From an uncultured Bacteroidales bacterium (GTDB lineage: Bacteria > Bacteroidota > Bacteroidia > Bacteroidales > Bacteroidaceae): 64,000 nucleotides of DNA. The first letter of the stretch is position 1. Each line of letters opens with the position of its first letter. The notes beneath the pieces are model-generated. The model saw nothing but the letters and a program-made list of their open reading frames with translations. It made no database searches and was not told the DNA's origin. The stretch spans positions 115,669-179,668 of the forward strand of contig CACZCZ010000001.1 in the NCBI GenBank assembly GCA_902779845.1, read 5' to 3'. The translations under genes were made by a program, and so were the position numbers. Positions 39,938 to 50,577 of this stretch are shown piece by piece.

Positions 39938-40896
39938 GTCTTGATATGGTCAAATCCTTCTCCATAGACACCAACCACCTTCGTCTGCGACACGAAAGCT
40001 TTGTTATCAATGTACTTGATGAGTCGGAAAATTCGGGGACTCTCACGCCTGCGGGCCATGACAATTAGCACAGGACGGCGTTGCTTGGAGTACCAGCCCT
40101 GTCCATTCAGTACGGTGACACCACGTCCCACATCTTCGTTGATGGCCTTGGCAATGAGTTCATATTTCTCAGAGATGATGGTGAACTGTACGCTCTGTGT
40201 GGCTGAGTTCATCGTGTAGTCCAACATCACCATGGAGATGATGAGCACACAATAACCGATGACTACCTTGTGCCAGTCATGAAGCACGAGAAAACCGCTG
40301 GTGACAATCATGAAGTCCAACCACATCAGGATGCGACCCATCGAGAAATTCTTGTATTTCGTGACGATACTGGCGATGATATCCGTACCACCTGATGAGC
40401 CGTTGTTCAGGAATACCAGTGCCAGCCCGCTGCCTTCGATGGTACCACCCAGCACCGCAGCCATGAACTCTTCATCGTTGGCCAAGCGTGGCAGGGTACC
40501 ATCTGGAAGCATGACAGCATTCTGCAGGATCCCCAAGAAGATGGTGATGCACAGAATGGCATAGATGGTCTTGGTGAAGTATTTGAAACCAAGGACCTTC
40601 AAACCGATGCCCAAAAGCACGATATTGATGACGAAGTAGCTGTACTGTGTAGGAATTCCTGTGCCATAGAAGATGAGGGCCGCGATACCTGTGCAGCCAC
40701 CGGGAATGAACTTGTAGGGCAGCATGAAAAAGGTGAAACCGACACAATACATGGCACAACCCAAAGTGATGAAGAAATAGTCCTTCACCTCATCCCAGAG
40801 ATGAATTTTCCGGATGACTTCAGCAGGGTTCACCTGCTTGATGACTTCGGCAGGATTCACCTGCTTGATGAAGTCTGCAGGATTGACGGATTTCAT
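39934..40896 (-). CDS. YitT family membrane protein with N-terminal decapeptide repeats
   Basis: A 320-residue YitT/DUF2179 protein with about five or six membrane segments and a cytoplasmic DUF2179 domain at the C-terminus ([20 protein letters not shown]). Conserved [10 protein letters not shown] and [13 protein letters not shown] loops are present. The first 30 residues are three near-identical units ([27 protein letters not shown]) encoded by a 30-base tandem repeat at about 40810-40890. This is unusual for the family. The function of the family is unknown. It overlaps leuS by four bases. Confidence 0.85.
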   Translation of the reverse strand: MKSVNPADFIKQVNPAEVIKQVNPAEVIRKIHLWDEVKDYFFITLGCAMYCVGFTFFMLPYKFIPGGCTGIAALIFYGTGIPTQYSYFVINIVLLGIGLKVLGFKYFTKTIYAILCITIFLGILQNAVMLPDGTLPRLANDEEFMAAVLGGTIEGSGLALVFLNNGSSGGTDIIASIVTKYKNFSMGRILMWLDFMIVTSGFLVLHDWHKVVIGYCVLIISMVMLDYTMNSATQSVQFTIISEKYELIAKAINEDVGRGVTVLNGQGWYSKQRRPVLIVMARRRESPRIFRLIKYIDNKAFVSQTKVVGVYGEGFDHIKT

Positions 40897-43733
40897 TTTA
40901 CAACAAGATTTATCATTCGTTTGGGAACAATGATGACCTTCATAATCTGCTTGCCTTCCAGGTACTTGGGAGTCAGCTCATGGTTACGTGCCGCTGCTTC
41001 GATGGTGGCATTGTCGGCATCAGCGGGGAAGTCGATGCCGAAGCGTGTCTTTCCGTTGAAGGCTACCATCATCTTCACGGTATCCTCCACAAGGTATTTC
41101 TCGTTGAATACGGGCCATTGGGCATCACAGATGCTGGTGGTGTGTCCGAGTGCCTCCCACAATTCCTCTGCGATGTGAGGTGCAAAGGGAGCGATGAGCA
41201 CTGCCATGGGCTCCAGCACTGCACGCTTGGTGCACTTGAGGCTTGAGAGCTCGTTGGTGGCGATCATGAAGGCTGGGATGCTGGTGTTGTAAGAGAAGGC
41301 TTCGATGTCCTCTGTCACCTTCTTGATGAGCTTATGCAATGCCTTCAGCTCGGCAGCTGTGGGCTCTTCATCGGTGACAGCAAACTCCTCTTTGTTCCAG
41401 AACATATTCCAGAACTTCTTCAGGAAGCGGAAGCAACCGTCGATGCCGGCAACATCCCAAGGCTTCGACTGCTCGATAGGGCCGAGGAACATTTCGTAGA
41501 GACGCAGCGTGTCAGCACCGTAGTTCTCGCAGATGTCATCGGGATTGACCACGTTGTACTTCGACTTGGACATCTTCTCGATGGCTTGGCTGACGATGTA
41601 CTGCCCGTTCTTGTTCAGGATGAACTCTGCATCGCGGAACTCAGCGGTCCACTGGCGAATCTTCTCCACATCCAGCACATTGCCGCTGACCATGCTGATG
41701 TCGGCATATACGGGATCGGCCTCAGTGCCCTCGTAGAAATAGAGATTCTTCTTCTTGGCATCGTCATACTGCTCCTCCAGGAGGTCGAAGCTCACGAACT
41801 TGTTGGTGCCACGCAGACGATAGACAAAGCTAGACCAACCTTGGATCATACCTTGGTTGATGAGCTTCTGGAAGGGCTCTTCCTTCTTGCTGACACCCAG
41901 GTCGAAGAGGAACTTATTCCAGAAACGGCTGTAGATTAAGTGGCCCGTTGCATGCTCGCTACCACCTACGTAAAGATCTACGTTCTGCCAGTAGCTGGCA
42001 GCCTTCTCGCTTACCAATGCCTCATCGTTGAGGGGGTCCATATAACGGAGGTAGTAGGCAGATGAGCCTGCGAAGCCAGGCATGGTATAGAGTTCAATGG
42101 GGAAGACTTTCTCGTCGTCGATGAGGCTATTCTCCACAATCTTCTTGTTCTTCTCATCCCATGCCCACTTGGTGGCATTGCCCAAGGGAGGTTCGCCGGT
42201 CTCGGTAGGCAGGAACTTATCCACCTGAGGCAACTCAATAGGCAAGCATTCTTCAGGGATCATCTGGGGAATCCCATGCTTGTAATAGACAGGGAAAGGT
42301 TCGCCCCAGTAACGCTGACGGCTGAAGATGGCATCGCGCAGACGGTAGTTCACCTTCACGCGACCCAGGTGATGAGCCTTCACGAAGCGCTTTGTCTCGG
42401 CGATAGCCTCTTTGATGGTCTTGCCGTTCAAGACCAGGCATTCGCCATCGTACATCACACTCTTGTCAGGACTTATGGGTGAGTTCATCACAATGCCCTC
42501 CTTGGCATCGTAGCTCTCCTCGCTCACATCGGCTCCTTCCACCAATGGAATAATGGGGAGATCGAAGTGCTTGGCAAAGGCGTAGTCGCGGCTGTCATGA
42601 GCCGGAACAGCCATGATGGCACCTGTGCCGTAGCCAGCCAGCACATACTCTGCCACGTAGATGGGGCATTTGTCGCCGGTGATGGGGTTGATGCCGTAGG
42701 CTCCGGAGAACACACCCGTCACAGTGTGGTCGATCATGCGTTCACGCTCTGTGCGGCCTTTCACATATTTGATGTAAGCATCTACGGCCTCGCGTTGGTC
42801 AGGCGTGGTCACCTTGTCCACCAACTCGCTTTCGGGAGCCAGCACGAAGAAGGTCACGCCGAACATGGTGTCGGCACGTGTGGTGAAGATGGTGAAATCC
42901 ACATCGCTGTCGGCCACCTTGATCAGCACCTCGGCACCTTCGCTGCGACCAATCCAGTTCTTCTGGGTCTCCTTGATACTCTCGCTCCAATCAATGGTCT
43001 CCAGACCATCCAGCAGACGCTGGCTGTAGGCACTGACGCGCAGACACCACTGGCGCATCTTCTTCTGCTCCACCGGATAGCCTCCGCGCTCGCTGACACC
43101 ATTGACTACCTCGTCATTGGCCAACACCGTACCCAATGCAGGGCACCAGTTCACCATCGTCTCGCCGAGGTAGGCAATGCGATGCTGCATGAGCAGTTCG
43201 CTCTGTTCCTTCTCATCGGCAGGCCATGTGCCTTCAGCCTTGAACTTCTCGATGAGTTTCTCAATGGGTTGTGCCTTCTGGAGCTGTTCATCGAAATATG
43301 AGTTATACATCTTCTGGAAGGCCCATTGTGTCCACTTATAGTAGTTCGGTGCGCAGGTGCGAACCTCGCGGCTCCAGTCAAAGGAGAAACCGATCTTATC
43401 CAGCTGCTCGCGGTAGCGGTCGATGTTGGCGAAGGTTGTCTTCTCAGGATGCTGACCTGTCTTGATGGCATACTGTTCTGCGGGAAGACCGTAGGCATCG
43501 TAGCCCATGGGGTTCAGCACGTTGAAGCCCTGCAGACGCTTGTAGCGGGCATAGATGTCGCTGGCGATATAGCCTAAGGGGTGACCCACATGCAAGCCCG
43601 CACCGCTGGGGTAGGGGAACATGTTGAGGACGTAGAACTTCTGGCGTGTCTCGTCCTCTGTCACCTTATACGTCTGCATGGCCACCCACCTTTGGTGCCA
43701 CTTCTTCTCAATGTCTCTGAAATTGTATTCCAT
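40893..43733 (-). CDS. leuS: Leucyl-tRNA synthetase
   Basis: A 946-residue class I leucyl-tRNA synthetase. The HIGH motif appears as [10 protein letters not shown] near residue 47, the editing domain has the T-rich [12 protein letters not shown] and [12 protein letters not shown], and the class signature is EKMSKSKYN near residue 695. ATG 43733 ([16 protein letters not shown]) was chosen as in homologues; the longer open frame upstream crosses the promoter. It heads an operon of leuS, yitT-like, rdgB, porZ, an acyltransferase and a GT-C-like gene, most with ATGA overlaps. Confidence 0.96.
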   Translation of the reverse strand: MEYNFRDIEKKWHQRWVAMQTYKVTEDETRQKFYVLNMFPYPSGAGLHVGHPLGYIASDIYARYKRLQGFNVLNPMGYDAYGLPAEQYAIKTGQHPEKTTFANIDRYREQLDKIGFSFDWSREVRTCAPNYYKWTQWAFQKMYNSYFDEQLQKAQPIEKLIEKFKAEGTWPADEKEQSELLMQHRIAYLGETMVNWCPALGTVLANDEVVNGVSERGGYPVEQKKMRQWCLRVSAYSQRLLDGLETIDWSESIKETQKNWIGRSEGAEVLIKVADSDVDFTIFTTRADTMFGVTFFVLAPESELVDKVTTPDQREAVDAYIKYVKGRTERERMIDHTVTGVFSGAYGINPITGDKCPIYVAEYVLAGYGTGAIMAVPAHDSRDYAFAKHFDLPIIPLVEGADVSEESYDAKEGIVMNSPISPDKSVMYDGECLVLNGKTIKEAIAETKRFVKAHHLGRVKVNYRLRDAIFSRQRYWGEPFPVYYKHGIPQMIPEECLPIELPQVDKFLPTETGEPPLGNATKWAWDEKNKKIVENSLIDDEKVFPIELYTMPGFAGSSAYYLRYMDPLNDEALVSEKAASYWQNVDLYVGGSEHATGHLIYSRFWNKFLFDLGVSKKEEPFQKLINQGMIQGWSSFVYRLRGTNKFVSFDLLEEQYDDAKKKNLYFYEGTEADPVYADISMVSGNVLDVEKIRQWTAEFRDAEFILNKNGQYIVSQAIEKMSKSKYNVVNPDDICENYGADTLRLYEMFLGPIEQSKPWDVAGIDGCFRFLKKFWNMFWNKEEFAVTDEEPTAAELKALHKLIKKVTEDIEAFSYNTSIPAFMIATNELSSLKCTKRAVLEPMAVLIAPFAPHIAEELWEALGHTTSICDAQWPVFNEKYLVEDTVKMMVAFNGKTRFGIDFPADADNATIEAAARNHELTPKYLEGKQIMKVIIVPKRMINLVVK

Positions 43734-43778
43734 AGATTCGTTGTACGATAATCGTTTAAATAGTTGATTTTTCGGGTG

Positions 43779-43786
43779 CAAAAGTA
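43779..43786 (-). promoter_or_regulatory. Promoter -7 box for leuS operon
   Basis: Minus-strand TACTTTTG, about 45 bases before the leuS start. The gap 43787-44080 is AT-rich with no supported gene. Confidence 0.75.
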
Positions 43787-44080
43787 AGCACAAAGTGCGA
43801 CTCATGCAAGTTTTGAGCAAAAAAATGCCAAAAAGATTCTCGTCAATGGTATTCTGTACCTCTATAAAATGTAAATAACTAATGAATGTTACTGTAAGAC
43901 AGTGTAAACAAAACAACTAAGAAGTTCTCAATTACATGGCATCGACATTCTTCGATATCTCGTTTATTAAATACCAATCCACAAAAGATTCCACATCAAA
44001 ATACTTCTGCCATCCGTTTTCTGAATCTTTAAAATTTTCCGAAAACAAGGTCGCATTTCGCCACAAAAACATGTATTTTA

Positions 44081-44116
44081 AGCACCCCACAACTCAAATG
44101 AGTGTGGGGTGCTTTT
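44081..44116 (-). terminator. Hairpin terminator of the V-ATPase operon
   Basis: AGCACCCCACA (44081-44091) pairs with TGTGGGGTGCT (44103-44113); the loop itself contains CTCA/TGAG. It stands 20 bases past the last V-ATPase gene. Confidence 0.88.
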
Positions 44117-44133
44117 CGTAATTCTGAGTTCTT

Positions 44134-46017
44134 TTATGCAGCCTTACGACGGAACGGTGTGAAGGCTTTGCCACCACCCTCGAAGTTGGCGTTCTTGAAG
44201 AACTCCACGAAGGTCAGACGCATCGGGTGCACAAAGGATGATATCATACAGAGGCCGAAGTTGATGCCATGGCCCAGCAGCAGGATGAGTAGCATCGGCA
44301 GCCAGCGGATGAACCAGGGTAGGGTCTCCGTCAGGTCTGTAGCCAACTGGTTGAATACGCCGCCGAGGACGCCGCCCGTGAGGCCGAGGGCGAAGAGGCG
44401 GATGTAGCTCAGTAGGTCGCCCAACAGGCCCGTGGCCATGTTATAGACGCTCCATACGCCGCCACCGAAGTTGACGAAGATGTTCTTGTCGGGGTTGTTG
44501 TAGAACATGATGCCACAGGCACTCAATCCGATGATGCCGTACAGGAAGTACAGCACGGCCTTGGACTCGGGTGCTGCGGCGAACATGATGACGGCCGTCA
44601 CGAGGAAGACCACCCATGAGAATTTGCCTACGCCATATTTCCAGCCGCCATTTCTGGCAGCTTTGACACCGGCGAGAATCATGCCGAGCAGCACTTGCAC
44701 AAAACCAATGCATACGGAGAAGACCATCATCGGGGCATAGCCGAAGGGCTTGTAGTTGTTCTCATTGATGAACAGGTGCTTGACAGGTGCCAGGAAGGCC
44801 CAGTCCTGCTGCGAGAGGTCGATGCCAAAGAAGGAGCCTGTCAGCAGGCCCACCACCATCGTGGTGGCGCCGAGCCAGCAGCCCAGCTTGGCATAAGCCT
44901 TGAAGTCGGGCTTGGTCTTCAGCAGATAGAGGCTGACGGCGAGGATGAGCAGGCCGTAGCCGGCATCGCCCATGCAGAGGCCGAAGAACAGCATGAAGAA
45001 CGGGGCGAAGAAGACCGTCGGGTCGAGATCGCGGTAGTTGGGCAGCGAGTACATCTTCAGGATGGGTTCGAAGAGGCTGCTGTAGCTGTTGTTCTGAATC
45101 TCAATGGGCACCTTGTCGCCTTCCGCGGGATCGGCCATCTCGTAGTAGATGCCGGCCTGGTCAAGGGCTGTGGTGACATCGTTGGCATTCTCCGTCTTCA
45201 CCCAAGCTTCCATCAGTCGCACGACGCCACCGACGATGTCCTCATGGCTGAGCTGCACGCGTGCCAGTGAGATGCTGTCTTCGTTGACGAGTTTGGCAGC
45301 CTCTACAATTCCGCGCTTTTCCAATGCCAAATGCAATTGCTCTTGGTGAATGTCGTGCAGGTGCTGTTGCTGTATGGCCTTTTCCTTTATGTAATAGGAA
45401 AGGCTCTCAGCAGGCAGTTCGAGGTGTTCTGCTGCGATTGAGGGTTGTTGGTCGGCGAAGGTGACGAAGTATGTCTTCTTGTTCTCCTCTGCCACGGGAA
45501 TGGCGAAGAAGTCGTCGGCCCATTGCTGGCGGAAGCTCTTGGTGGAACAGCGGAAGAAGTCAATTCGGCAATTGGTGTCGCACTCCAGCGCATGGAGCTC
45601 GTTCCATGAGAATTCGCCGAAGGGCTCCAGTTGTGCGATGGCTTTCTCGGCAGCATCGATGGCGTGGCGTGTTGCAGTCTCGTCAGCCGCCAGCTTTTCG
45701 ATGCGTTCTACGATGGAGAGTCCCTCAGCAGCCACATCCGATGAGGGCGTTGCTATTGGGGTGTCAGCGATGAAAGCTGTTGCTTCAGCATCGCCTGCCT
45801 TCTTCGCTTTTTCATAGGCCGCCGCAGCATACGACATGGCCTTCAGTGCAGCCTTATAGCGCTCACCAAGGGAAATGGCGTCTTGCAGCTCGGGGCTTGT
45901 GGCACCGGCTTGCAGTTCCACGACATGCACCACACCGAGTTGGCGCAGCTGTTCGATGAACGGCTCGTATTCCTTGTCAGTGACGAGGAATGTAAGCTTT
46001 TTCATTTCTTTAATCAT
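44134..46017 (-). CDS. ntpI: V-type ATP synthase subunit I
   Basis: A 627-residue subunit I (a-subunit) of the V/A-type ATPase, forming the ion half-channels next to the proteolipid ring. The N-terminal 300 residues are cytoplasmic with coiled coils (MKKLTFLVTDKEYEPFIEQLRQLGVVHV), followed by about seven membrane segments, with FFAPFFMLFFGLCMGDAGYG and LSYIRLFALGLTGGVLGGVF, the conserved Arg helix. The end MLLILLLGHGINFGLCMISS is complete. It overlaps subunit D by four bases and is the last gene; the expected subunit K gene does not follow. Confidence 0.93.
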   Translation of the reverse strand: MIKEMKKLTFLVTDKEYEPFIEQLRQLGVVHVVELQAGATSPELQDAISLGERYKAALKAMSYAAAAYEKAKKAGDAEATAFIADTPIATPSSDVAAEGLSIVERIEKLAADETATRHAIDAAEKAIAQLEPFGEFSWNELHALECDTNCRIDFFRCSTKSFRQQWADDFFAIPVAEENKKTYFVTFADQQPSIAAEHLELPAESLSYYIKEKAIQQQHLHDIHQEQLHLALEKRGIVEAAKLVNEDSISLARVQLSHEDIVGGVVRLMEAWVKTENANDVTTALDQAGIYYEMADPAEGDKVPIEIQNNSYSSLFEPILKMYSLPNYRDLDPTVFFAPFFMLFFGLCMGDAGYGLLILAVSLYLLKTKPDFKAYAKLGCWLGATTMVVGLLTGSFFGIDLSQQDWAFLAPVKHLFINENNYKPFGYAPMMVFSVCIGFVQVLLGMILAGVKAARNGGWKYGVGKFSWVVFLVTAVIMFAAAPESKAVLYFLYGIIGLSACGIMFYNNPDKNIFVNFGGGVWSVYNMATGLLGDLLSYIRLFALGLTGGVLGGVFNQLATDLTETLPWFIRWLPMLLILLLGHGINFGLCMISSFVHPMRLTFVEFFKNANFEGGGKAFTPFRRKAA

Positions 46018-46646
46018 GCTGCGTCCTCCTTTCTTGCTTCCTCCTCTTCAGCCAAAGCACGTTTCTCCTGCAGTGACTTGAGGATCTTTTGTGAAGACTT
46101 GGAGAGGTTCTCCTCGTCCTCCATGAAACGCTTAATCTTGCGCACAGCTTCTTGGAAGCCCGGGATCTGCACCTTCTCGAAGAGATTTACCTTTTGCGTA
46201 GTCTTTCGACGTGCATGGTCCAGCAGTTCCTGCTTGGCAACGGCGAACTCACGCTCAACGGCTGTCTTGGCAAGGCCGTGCAGGAGTTTGATGCCGTCGA
46301 AGTACCATTTGGGGGCACTGAAGATACCAAAGGGCTTGGCTTCAAGACGGATGTTGGTGAGAACGGGTACAACGACACCCGCCACCTTCTTGCGTTCTAT
46401 CTCGACATCTTTCAGTTCCACCAGTGTAGCATCAAACTCGCCCCAGAGCGCATACATACTCTCGTAGCCGGCGATTTGCTGCTTCAGCCGTACTTCCAAC
46501 TCAGCCACCTCTTCCTTGCAGCGCTTCACTTCCAGACGCAGTGCGGTTTCCTTGTTCTTGATAATAGGCAAGGTCCGCTGGCGCATCTTCAGCTGTTTCT
46601 CAATCTGCTGGAGCGATGTTTTGTTGTATTGAAATTTGATAGCCAT
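46014..46646 (-). CDS. ntpD: V-type ATP synthase subunit D
   Basis: A 210-residue central-stalk subunit D, a long antiparallel coiled coil that rotates inside the A3B3 head. It begins MAIKFQYNKTSLQQIEKQLK and ends in a charged helix. It lies immediately behind subunit B with no gap and overlaps subunit I by ATGA. Subunit F, which pairs with D in archaeal-type enzymes, is not seen, as is usual in Bacteroidetes operons. Confidence 0.9.
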   Translation of the reverse strand: MAIKFQYNKTSLQQIEKQLKMRQRTLPIIKNKETALRLEVKRCKEEVAELEVRLKQQIAGYESMYALWGEFDATLVELKDVEIERKKVAGVVVPVLTNIRLEAKPFGIFSAPKWYFDGIKLLHGLAKTAVEREFAVAKQELLDHARRKTTQKVNLFEKVQIPGFQEAVRKIKRFMEDEENLSKSSQKILKSLQEKRALAEEEEARKEDAA

Positions 46647-47969
46647 TTACTTCCAGTAAATATCTGTAAACTCCTTCTTGATGTTGACTTCTTCGAGGCT
46701 GAAGTTATCATGGAAGAGCTTCCATGTGACATCAAGCATCTCGGTGGTATCCACATTGACATCGATGGCGAGGATCGACGTGGCATACTCTTTAGCAAAC
46801 TTCAGACAGCGGTTGTCGTAGTCGGTGAGGTCGAAACCATTCTCCAGCTTCGTCTTGGCGTTAGCAGCATCGGAGTACAGACGGATAGCGGCATTCATGA
46901 CCTGCGAGTGGTCCTTGCGGGTCTTCTTACCGGCCACGAGCTGCTTCAGACGTGACAGCGAGCGGAAGGGATCGACGATGACCTTACCCACATCGGAGTC
47001 GCGGCGCAGGTAGAGCTGACCCTCGGTGATGTAACCCGTGTTATCAGGCACGGCGTGTGTGATGTCGCCGCCGGAGAGGGTTGTCACAGCGATGATGGTG
47101 ATGCTGCCGCCGCCAGCTTCTTCGGGGAACTGCACTGCCTTCTCGTAGATCTTGGCCAGATCGGAGTAAAGGGAGCCGGGCATGGAGTCCTTTGAAGGAA
47201 TCTGATCCATACGGTTGGACACGATAGAGAGGGAGTCCGCATAGGAGGTCATATCGGTGAGCAGCACGAGCACAGTCTCGTGTTTCTCCACAGCGAAGTA
47301 CTCGGCAGCCGTCAGGGCCATGTCGGGAATCAGCAGGCGCTCCACAGCCGGGTCCTCGGTGGTGTTCATGAATGAGATGATGCGGTCGAGGGCACCGGCG
47401 TTGCTGAACGTGTTCTTGAAGAAGTAATAGTCATCGTTGGTCATACCCATACCGCCAAGGATGATCTTGTCAACCTTGGCGCGCAGGGCCACCATGGCCA
47501 TGACTTCGTTGAAAGGCTGGTCGGGGTCAGCGAAGAAAGGAATCTTCTGACCGGAGACGAGCGTGTTGTTCAAGTCGATACCAGCAATACCCGTGGCGAT
47601 GAGCTCACTGGGTTGCTTGCGGCGCACAGGGTTCACGCTGGGACCGCCAATAGGTACTTCCTTACCTTCGATGGCAGGACCGCCATCGATAGGTTCGCCA
47701 TAGGCGTTGAAGAAGCGACCGGCGAGCTGCTCGCTGACCTTCAGTGAGGGTGAATGACCGAGGAAGACGACTTCGGCGTTGGTGGGGATGCCACCCGTGC
47801 CTTCGAACACCTGCAGCGTCACATTGTCGCCCATAATCTTCACCACCTGCGCCAACTTGCCGTTGATGGTGGCCAGCTCGTCGTAGCCTACGCCTGACGC
47901 CTTCAGCGAGCAGGTAGCCTTCGTGATCTGGCTGATCTTTGTATAGATTTTTTGAAAAGCTTGTGCCAT
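46647..47969 (-). CDS. ntpB: V-type ATP synthase subunit B
   Basis: A 440-residue non-catalytic subunit B of the head. It has IATGIAGIDLNNTLVSGQKI with a degenerate P-loop (PFFADPDQPFNEV), LLTDMTSYADSLSIVSNRMD and IPSKDSMPGSLYSDLAKIYE, followed by GSITIIAVTTLSGGDITHAV. The length is that expected of the family. It starts 5 bases after subunit A. Confidence 0.94.
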   Translation of the reverse strand: MAQAFQKIYTKISQITKATCSLKASGVGYDELATINGKLAQVVKIMGDNVTLQVFEGTGGIPTNAEVVFLGHSPSLKVSEQLAGRFFNAYGEPIDGGPAIEGKEVPIGGPSVNPVRRKQPSELIATGIAGIDLNNTLVSGQKIPFFADPDQPFNEVMAMVALRAKVDKIILGGMGMTNDDYYFFKNTFSNAGALDRIISFMNTTEDPAVERLLIPDMALTAAEYFAVEKHETVLVLLTDMTSYADSLSIVSNRMDQIPSKDSMPGSLYSDLAKIYEKAVQFPEEAGGGSITIIAVTTLSGGDITHAVPDNTGYITEGQLYLRRDSDVGKVIVDPFRSLSRLKQLVAGKKTRKDHSQVMNAAIRLYSDAANAKTKLENGFDLTDYDNRCLKFAKEYATSILAIDVNVDTTEMLDVTWKLFHDNFSLEEVNIKKEFTDIYWK

Positions 47970-47974
47970 AACTG

Positions 47975-49714
47975 TTATTTAATGAATTCTTCTATCTGCT
48001 TCTTGAAATCGTAGTACTGCTCGCTCTTGTACGGGCTGTAGTTCCACTGCTTGCACAGGTTGATGAGCTTGCGGAAGAAATCGGTGACCTCGAGGAAGTT
48101 GTCGAACTTGAAATTGCGTTCGCAGATTTCAGTCACAAGGTTCAGAATCTCCTCCTGACGCTCCAGCGGTGTGACGGCATCGACCTCGTCGAAAGCATCT
48201 TGTTGGAGCAGGACGTAGTCGATAATCTCAGACTTCCAGAATGTGACATGGTAATCTACAGGCACGCCGTCGTCACCGAGGATGTTGATCTGTTCGGCAA
48301 TCTCCTTACCGCGCTGCATCCTGGTTTTCAGGTCCAGAACTTTAGGAATCCATTTGTCGTTGATGTGCTCCTTGATATAAGCCTCGAACTCGGGGTACTC
48401 CAGATACTTGGAATAGGAGTCGATGGGGTTCACGGCGGGATAGCGCTTCTTGTCGGCACGCTCCTGCTCAAGAGCGTAGAAGCAACGAGCCACCTTCTTC
48501 GTGCTCTCGGTGACGGGCTCCTTTAGGTTACCACCAGCCGGTGACACCGTACCGATGAAGGTGATGCTGCCCACCTCGCCATTGTTCAGATAAACATAAC
48601 CTGCACGACCGTAGAAGTTGGAGATCAGGGCTGAGAGGTCCATGGGGAAGGCATCGGGGCCAGGGAGTTCCTCCATGCGGTTGGACATCTCGCGCAGCGC
48701 CTGTGCCCAACGGCTGGTGGAGTCAGCCATCAGCAGCACGCGCAGACCCATCGAGCGGTAGTACTCGGCCATTGTCATGGCAGTATATACGGAAGCCTCA
48801 CGGGCGGCTACAGGCATATTGGAGGTGTTGGCGATGATGATGGTGCGCTCCATCAGCTTGCGGCCTGTGTGTGGGTCTTCGAGTTCGGGGAACTCGGTGA
48901 AGATTTCCACCACCTCGTTGGCGCGCTCACCGCAGGCAGCGATGATCACGATGTCGGCCTCGGCCTGCTTGGAGATGGCGTGCTGTAGCACTGTCTTACC
49001 CGTACCGAAGGGACCGGGGATGAAGCCCGTGCCACCCTCTACGATGGGGTTAAAGGTATCGATGGTGCGGACGCTGGTCTCCAAGAGCTTGAAGGGACGC
49101 GGCTTCTCCTTGTAGTTCGTCATGGCGAACTTTACGGGCCAGTGCTGAATCATGTTGACGTCCAAGTCCGTGCCGTCCTCGAGGGTGAGGGTGGCGATGG
49201 TGTCATCAACCTTGTACTGTCCAGCAGGAGCTATTTTCTTGATAGTTGCGGTACCCTCCATCTGGAAGGGAGCCATGATCTTCAGGGGCTGGTGGTTCTC
49301 CTCGACTTTGCCGAGCCAGTCGCTGGCCATGACTTTGTCGCCGACCTTCACGATGGGTTCGAAGTCCCAGAGGCGCTCGCGGTCAAGCGGGTCGGTATAT
49401 TGACCGCGCTTAAGGAAGACGCCCTCCATCTTGTCGAGGTCATTCTGCAGACCATCATAGTTCTTGCTGAGCATGCCCGGTGCGAGCTGCACCTCGAGCA
49501 TGTGGCCTGTGAATTCAGCCACAGCACCCACCTTCAGGCCGCGGGTGCTCTCGAATACCTGCACATAGACATCCTGACCGACGACCTTGATGACCTCACT
49601 CATGAGGCGGTCGCCGCCTGTCTCGATGTAGCAGATTTCACCCTGCTTCACCGGGCCATCTACGCGGAGCGTTACCATGTTGGCAATAACGCCACTAACT
49701 GTTCCTTTTGTCAT
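47975..49714 (-). CDS. ntpA: V-type ATP synthase subunit A (catalytic)
   Basis: A 579-residue catalytic subunit. The P-loop is GPFGTGKTVLQHAISKQ near residue 225, followed by ACGERANEVVEIF (GER motif) and LMADSTSRWAQALRE, with the bulge domain typical of A/V-type but not F-type enzymes. In anaerobic Bacteroidales the complex may pump Na+ or H+. Ion specificity would depend on subunit K, which is not in this window. Confidence 0.95.
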   Translation of the reverse strand: MTKGTVSGVIANMVTLRVDGPVKQGEICYIETGGDRLMSEVIKVVGQDVYVQVFESTRGLKVGAVAEFTGHMLEVQLAPGMLSKNYDGLQNDLDKMEGVFLKRGQYTDPLDRERLWDFEPIVKVGDKVMASDWLGKVEENHQPLKIMAPFQMEGTATIKKIAPAGQYKVDDTIATLTLEDGTDLDVNMIQHWPVKFAMTNYKEKPRPFKLLETSVRTIDTFNPIVEGGTGFIPGPFGTGKTVLQHAISKQAEADIVIIAACGERANEVVEIFTEFPELEDPHTGRKLMERTIIIANTSNMPVAAREASVYTAMTMAEYYRSMGLRVLLMADSTSRWAQALREMSNRMEELPGPDAFPMDLSALISNFYGRAGYVYLNNGEVGSITFIGTVSPAGGNLKEPVTESTKKVARCFYALEQERADKKRYPAVNPIDSYSKYLEYPEFEAYIKEHINDKWIPKVLDLKTRMQRGKEIAEQINILGDDGVPVDYHVTFWKSEIIDYVLLQQDAFDEVDAVTPLERQEEILNLVTEICERNFKFDNFLEVTDFFRKLINLCKQWNYSPYKSEQYYDFKKQIEEFIK

Positions 49715-49728
49715 ATCTTTTCTATTGA

Positions 49729-50574
49729 TTATTTTCTTATAAATTCTTCCGGCACCTTAGCAGAGCCTCTGAGGCTTTCTATAATCTCCGTGAAACGGTT
49801 CTTTCCTTGTTCGACATCTAACAGCGACCAGCGTTCCAGCATCTCTGTGCGAGCGAGATAGCTGAAGAGTGCGTTGATGTCGAAGGGCTCCAGAAAAGTC
49901 TGTTCCTCCAGCCAGTTCCAACGGAGTGCGTCGATTTCGCGCTCTTTCTCTACGGGGTCTTCGGTGTCGGCGCAGTGCATCAGTTCCTTCACATATTCAA
50001 AATCCCCAGCGAGGTCGAAGTCGTGTTGGTTCGCGTGTTCCAGAATGGCTTCCACCACGGGGCCGCCGCCCTGCACATAGTTGGAAATCTGCCATCCCTG
50101 CTTGCGTGCGATGAGTGCCGTAAGGATGTTCTGGATATCCAGGTTCAGCTGGTACCATCTGGCCATCATCTTGTTTGGCACGGTGCAGGCATATTCATAG
50201 TATGCCAACATCATGGCGTCGCGAGCGAACCATCCTTCCTTGCCGCTGTTGTAGGGGTACTCACGTGCAAAGATGGACATGAAAGCCGGAAAGCGGTGTA
50301 CGTTGAAGTTCAACTCACGTGCGCTACGCATCAGGTCCTCGTACTGCTCACGACTGAAGTTGCCGCGCTCGTCGATTTCTGCCTCGGGGTTTGCCAGTAG
50401 GCGCACCAGGTTCTCGCAGTCAAAGCGCAGGAAATAGTAGTAAAGCAACTGCTCATCCTTCGGGTCGATGACAGGCGCCATCTCCTCCTTCAGCTGGAGG
50501 ATGTTGAGTTGGGGCTTGGCATCGCTGAGCTGGATGTCTGGCAGGCTGGCCATTAGACAATAGTAATTTGCCAT
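49729..50574 (-). CDS. DUF2764 protein, V-ATPase subunit C-like
   Basis: A 281-residue DUF2764 protein, which in Bacteroidetes occupies the place of subunit C (the ring-to-stalk adaptor) in V-ATPase operons. It starts MANYYCLMASLPDIQLSD and is mostly helical with many aromatic residues (YYYFLRFDCENLVRLL). Its position between subunits E and A supports the assignment. The start lies 3 bases after the subunit E stop. Confidence 0.85.
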   Translation of the reverse strand: MANYYCLMASLPDIQLSDAKPQLNILQLKEEMAPVIDPKDEQLLYYYFLRFDCENLVRLLANPEAEIDERGNFSREQYEDLMRSARELNFNVHRFPAFMSIFAREYPYNSGKEGWFARDAMMLAYYEYACTVPNKMMARWYQLNLDIQNILTALIARKQGWQISNYVQGGGPVVEAILEHANQHDFDLAGDFEYVKELMHCADTEDPVEKEREIDALRWNWLEEQTFLEPFDINALFSYLARTEMLERWSLLDVEQGKNRFTEIIESLRGSAKVPEEFIRK

Positions 50575-50577
50575 CTC

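Noticed and set aside
43936-44121. Candidate for the missing V-ATPase subunit K
   Set aside because: The 61-codon plus-strand ORF is not hydrophobic in the proteolipid pattern, lies on the wrong strand and overlaps the terminator.
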